DNA from: Pricia mediterranea
GTDB taxonomy: Bacteria; Bacteroidota; Bacteroidia; Flavobacteriales; Flavobacteriaceae
DNA length: 64,000 nt
Reading direction: 5' to 3'
Assembly (NCBI RefSeq): GCF_032248455.1
Contig: NZ_JAVTTP010000001.1
Coordinates: 2,602,501 to 2,666,500 of the forward strand
Shown here: piece by piece, positions 62,213 to 64,000 of the stretch
Numbering within the stretch: position 1 is the first letter of the stretch
Layout of the letters: each line of letters opens with the position of its first letter
Made by a program: the position numbers and the translations under genes
The notes under the pieces: model-generated
What the model saw: only the letters and a program-made list of their open reading frames with translations
What the model was told of the DNA's origin: nothing
Database searches by the model: none

Positions 62213-62503
62213 TTATTTTACCTGTACATTGCTTTTGACGCCTTCAACAAAAACCTTGGCAGGTTTGAAGGCCGGAATGTTATGCGCCGGTATCTTGATC
62301 GTCGTGTTTTTACTGATATTCCTTCCGGTCTTTTCAGCTCTCTTTTTGATAATAAAACTGCCAAAACCTCTCAAATAAACATTATCGCCGCCTTCCAAAG
62401 AATTTTTAACTTCTTCCATAAAGGTTTCGATCGTTGCCTGTACATCTCCTTTTTCGATTCCCAGTTTATCCGAGATATTCGATACAATTTCTGCTTTCGT
62501 CAT
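62213..62503 (-). CDS. hup: HU/IHF family DNA-binding protein
   Basis: 96 residues; small dimeric nucleoid protein that bends DNA. Family features: TKAEIVSNISDKLGIEKGDV at the N-terminus, then ETFMEEVKNSLEGGDNVYLRG, GFGSFIIKKRAEKTGRN (the DNA-binding arm) and IPAHNIPAFKPAKVF. Slightly longer than E. coli HU (90). A -7 box lies 58 bases upstream, and it is divergent from mutY. Confidence 0.94.
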   Translation of the reverse strand: MTKAEIVSNISDKLGIEKGDVQATIETFMEEVKNSLEGGDNVYLRGFGSFIIKKRAEKTGRNISKNTTIKIPAHNIPAFKPAKVFVEGVKSNVQVK

Positions 62504-62561
62504 CTTTCGTGTTAAATTTTCAGTAGTTAGAATCCAATGTGGATTGCTATTTTTTGGGATG

Positions 62562-62569
62562 CAAATATA
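62562..62569 (-). promoter_or_regulatory. -7 promoter box TATATTTG for HU
   Basis: Perfect TAnnTTTG on the minus strand, 58 bases before the HU ATG. Confidence 0.5.
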
Positions 62570-62673
62570 TAAATTTAATTACATCTTTCCAGCTAATGGA
62601 CTAATTTTAAACGATTCATATTAGCCTTGGTTCTTGGGTCTGCGGCGATAAGAACATTCTTTGGATAATCCTT

Positions 62674-62681
62674 TACTTTTG
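62674..62681 (+). promoter_or_regulatory. -7 promoter box TACTTTTG for mutY
   Basis: Perfect TAnnTTTG, 19 bases before the mutY ATG. Confidence 0.5.
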
Positions 62682-62700
62682 TGGCAAATTCCATCCGTTC

Positions 62701-63747
62701 ATGAGCTTTGCCAAGAAAATTCTTACGTGGTACGCCGCCAACAAGCGTAGCCTTCCCTGGCGGGGAGAACGGGACCCATACCGAATATGGCTCTCCGAAA
62801 TCATATTGCAGCAGACGCGCGTTGCCCAAGGTACGCCCTATTATCTGAAATTTTTATCCGCCTTTCCGACCGTTTACGATTTGGCCAACGCCCCTGAGGA
62901 ACGCGTGCTAAAATTGTGGCAGGGCCTAGGGTACTATTCGCGGGCACGAAATCTGCACAGTGCCGCCAAAACCGTTGTGGGGGATATGGAAGGGGTTTTT
63001 CCATCAGATTATAAGGGACTCCGCAAACTGAAAGGGGTGGGCGATTATACCGCCAGTGCCATTGCCTCCATTTGTTTCAACTTGCCCGAGCCCGTGGTCG
63101 ATGGCAACGTATATCGCGTACTTGCCCGTTATTTTGGAGTCGAACTACCCATTACCAGCTCTGAAGGCATCAAGTATTTCAAGAGTCTGGCCAGGGAGGT
63201 CATGGATGGCGACAATATCAGGGAATATAACCAAGGGATCATGGAATTCGGAGCCATTCAATGCGTCCCTAAAAGTCCCAATTGTACCCGCTGTCCTTTG
63301 AAAGCTAGTTGCACCGCGTTACAGCAGGGCAGGATACTGGAGCTTCCCGTTAAGGCCAAGAAGGCCAAGGTGAGGCATCGACATTTCAATTATCTGTACC
63401 TTGAGGATGTCAGTGGAAAAACACTGTTGCAACAGCGCACCAAAAAAGGCATCTGGCAAAACCTTTGGGAATTCCCCCTCATTGAGTCCGATAAAAATAT
63501 TACCGAGGAGGCCCTGGTCTCCCAGTTGGATGGTTTTTTGGATGCAGGAAAGGTGCAGGAAATAACGAGATACAACGATAGCCCCGTCGTACATAAACTT
63601 TCGCACCAGCATCTGCACACCGTATTCTGGATGGTCAAAACTGATGAAATATTGGAAAATGGCATTCCTTGGTCCGACGTCCATAAGTATCCCGTGCCCG
63701 TATTGATAGCGGATTTCTTTGCAAAAATTCGTACTTTTGAGGCCTAG
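62701..63747 (+). CDS. mutY: A/G-specific adenine glycosylase
   Basis: 348 residues; removes adenine mispaired with 8-oxoguanine. Catalytic Glu33 (WLSEIILQQT), helix-hairpin-helix LKGVGDYTASAI near 110-121, catalytic Asp134 (EPVVDGNV), and the 4Fe-4S ligands C188, C195, C198 and C204. A C-terminal NUDIX-like recognition domain (about 225-348) follows. All residues are intact. Confidence 0.95.
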   Translation: MSFAKKILTWYAANKRSLPWRGERDPYRIWLSEIILQQTRVAQGTPYYLKFLSAFPTVYDLANAPEERVLKLWQGLGYYSRARNLHSAAKTVVGDMEGVFPSDYKGLRKLKGVGDYTASAIASICFNLPEPVVDGNVYRVLARYFGVELPITSSEGIKYFKSLAREVMDGDNIREYNQGIMEFGAIQCVPKSPNCTRCPLKASCTALQQGRILELPVKAKKAKVRHRHFNYLYLEDVSGKTLLQQRTKKGIWQNLWEFPLIESDKNITEEALVSQLDGFLDAGKVQEITRYNDSPVVHKLSHQHLHTVFWMVKTDEILENGIPWSDVHKYPVPVLIADFFAKIRTFEA

Positions 63748-63990
63748 AAATCGTTGTGAATTGTGTGATTAGAACCTTTACAGGTCATTTTTGATGCCGT
63801 TATAGGCAAAATTTTCCAGTTAGGTACGGGCCGTAGCTACGGTATAAAATTTTAACGAGAGAGTCGCCGATAAAAGACCAACGCCCTGGCCTTTGAACAA
63901 GGGGCCAGATGATGTGCTGGCTTTAAAAAAGGGGCGTAAAAAAATTATCGACAGATTTCAAATCGGTCTCTCAATAAATAAGACAAGGTA
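63748..63990. other. Intergenic region after mutY with CCGTAGCTACGG palindrome
   Basis: 240 bp without an ORF. It holds the perfect 12-base palindrome CCGTAGCTACGG (63830-63841), flanked by AAAATTTT on both sides. It recalls the CGTAGC near-palindrome in the MITE-like element near 24945. Confidence 0.45.
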
Positions 63991-64000
63991 ATGAGCGGTA
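63991..64000 (+). CDS. ssb: Start of probable single-strand DNA-binding protein gene (cut by window)
   Basis: Only ATG-AGC-GGT-A is visible, giving MSG followed by an A-starting codon. Flavobacterial SSB proteins begin MSGT and their gene commonly follows mutY. This is a synteny-based inference on ten bases. Confidence 0.45.

Overview
The window is about 64 kb of a Flavobacteriaceae (Bacteroidota) chromosome of moderate GC content. Four things point there. There is a SusC/SusD pair. Lipoproteins and TonB-dependent receptors carry CarboxypepD_reg-like N-termini. Many genes have the Bacteroidota -7 promoter box TAnnTTTG just upstream. The gene neighbourhoods (atpD-atpC alone, panC-panD beside a half-length glycogen synthase, biotin cluster, mutY followed by a probable ssb) are typical of the family. 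The genus cannot be fixed from the sequence alone. No rRNA, tRNA, CRISPR array, prophage or transposase was seen.

Layout. 1-6,964: a minus-strand tetR-tolC-adaptor-permease RND efflux operon (permease cut by the window edge), interrupted by a small repeat element carrying a four-helix-bundle gene. 7,096-8,070: polyprenyl diphosphate synthase. 8,252-16,750: susC-susD-FG-GAP/UnbV uptake operon. 16,845-21,506: lycopene cyclase, a DtxR-type regulator with a putative operator, and a large MGH1/GH63-like glycosidase. 21,719-28,393: ankyrin protein, omega-amidase-like nitrilase, Ig-like lipoprotein, a MITE-like element, ComF, a coiled-coil membrane protein and glycyl-tRNA synthetase. 28,488-34,430: TonB receptor, exonuclease III, aldo/keto reductase, RadA. 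34,458-37,242: hicB with a frameshifted hicA, a serine-less esterase-fold protein, a flippase-like membrane protein. 37,329-41,252: panD, panC, glycogen-synthase N-terminal half, DUF4270 lipoprotein. 41,677-48,674: glmS, a TonB receptor, atpD-atpC. 48,839-51,282: GNAT acetyltransferase, M61 peptidase. 51,345-58,952: biotin cluster bioF-DUF2007-bioD-bioA-KAS-bioB, followed by a JmjC-like cupin. 59,085-64,000: beta-barrel protein, RecX, RNase E/G, a 29-residue mS38-like protein, HU, MutY and the first codons of a probable ssb.

Most genes are housekeeping. The unusual signal lies between genes: several intergenic gaps hold tracts with a strict 7-base period. Each tract has its own heptamer, yet all sit directly against stop codons. 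Three are built as inverted pairs, and one pair encloses a four-helix-bundle (S23/Avd-like) gene. I read these as members of one poorly described repeat class, with the 3.3-3.8 kb copy the only one that still holds cargo. Other oddities are in-frame expansions in bioF and the biotin-cluster ketosynthase, a nonsense codon in the four-helix-bundle gene, a -1 frameshift in hicA, a 171-bp element with 17-bp inverted ends, and several predicted leaderless transcripts. All functional statements rest on reading motifs and recalled families; no database search was run.
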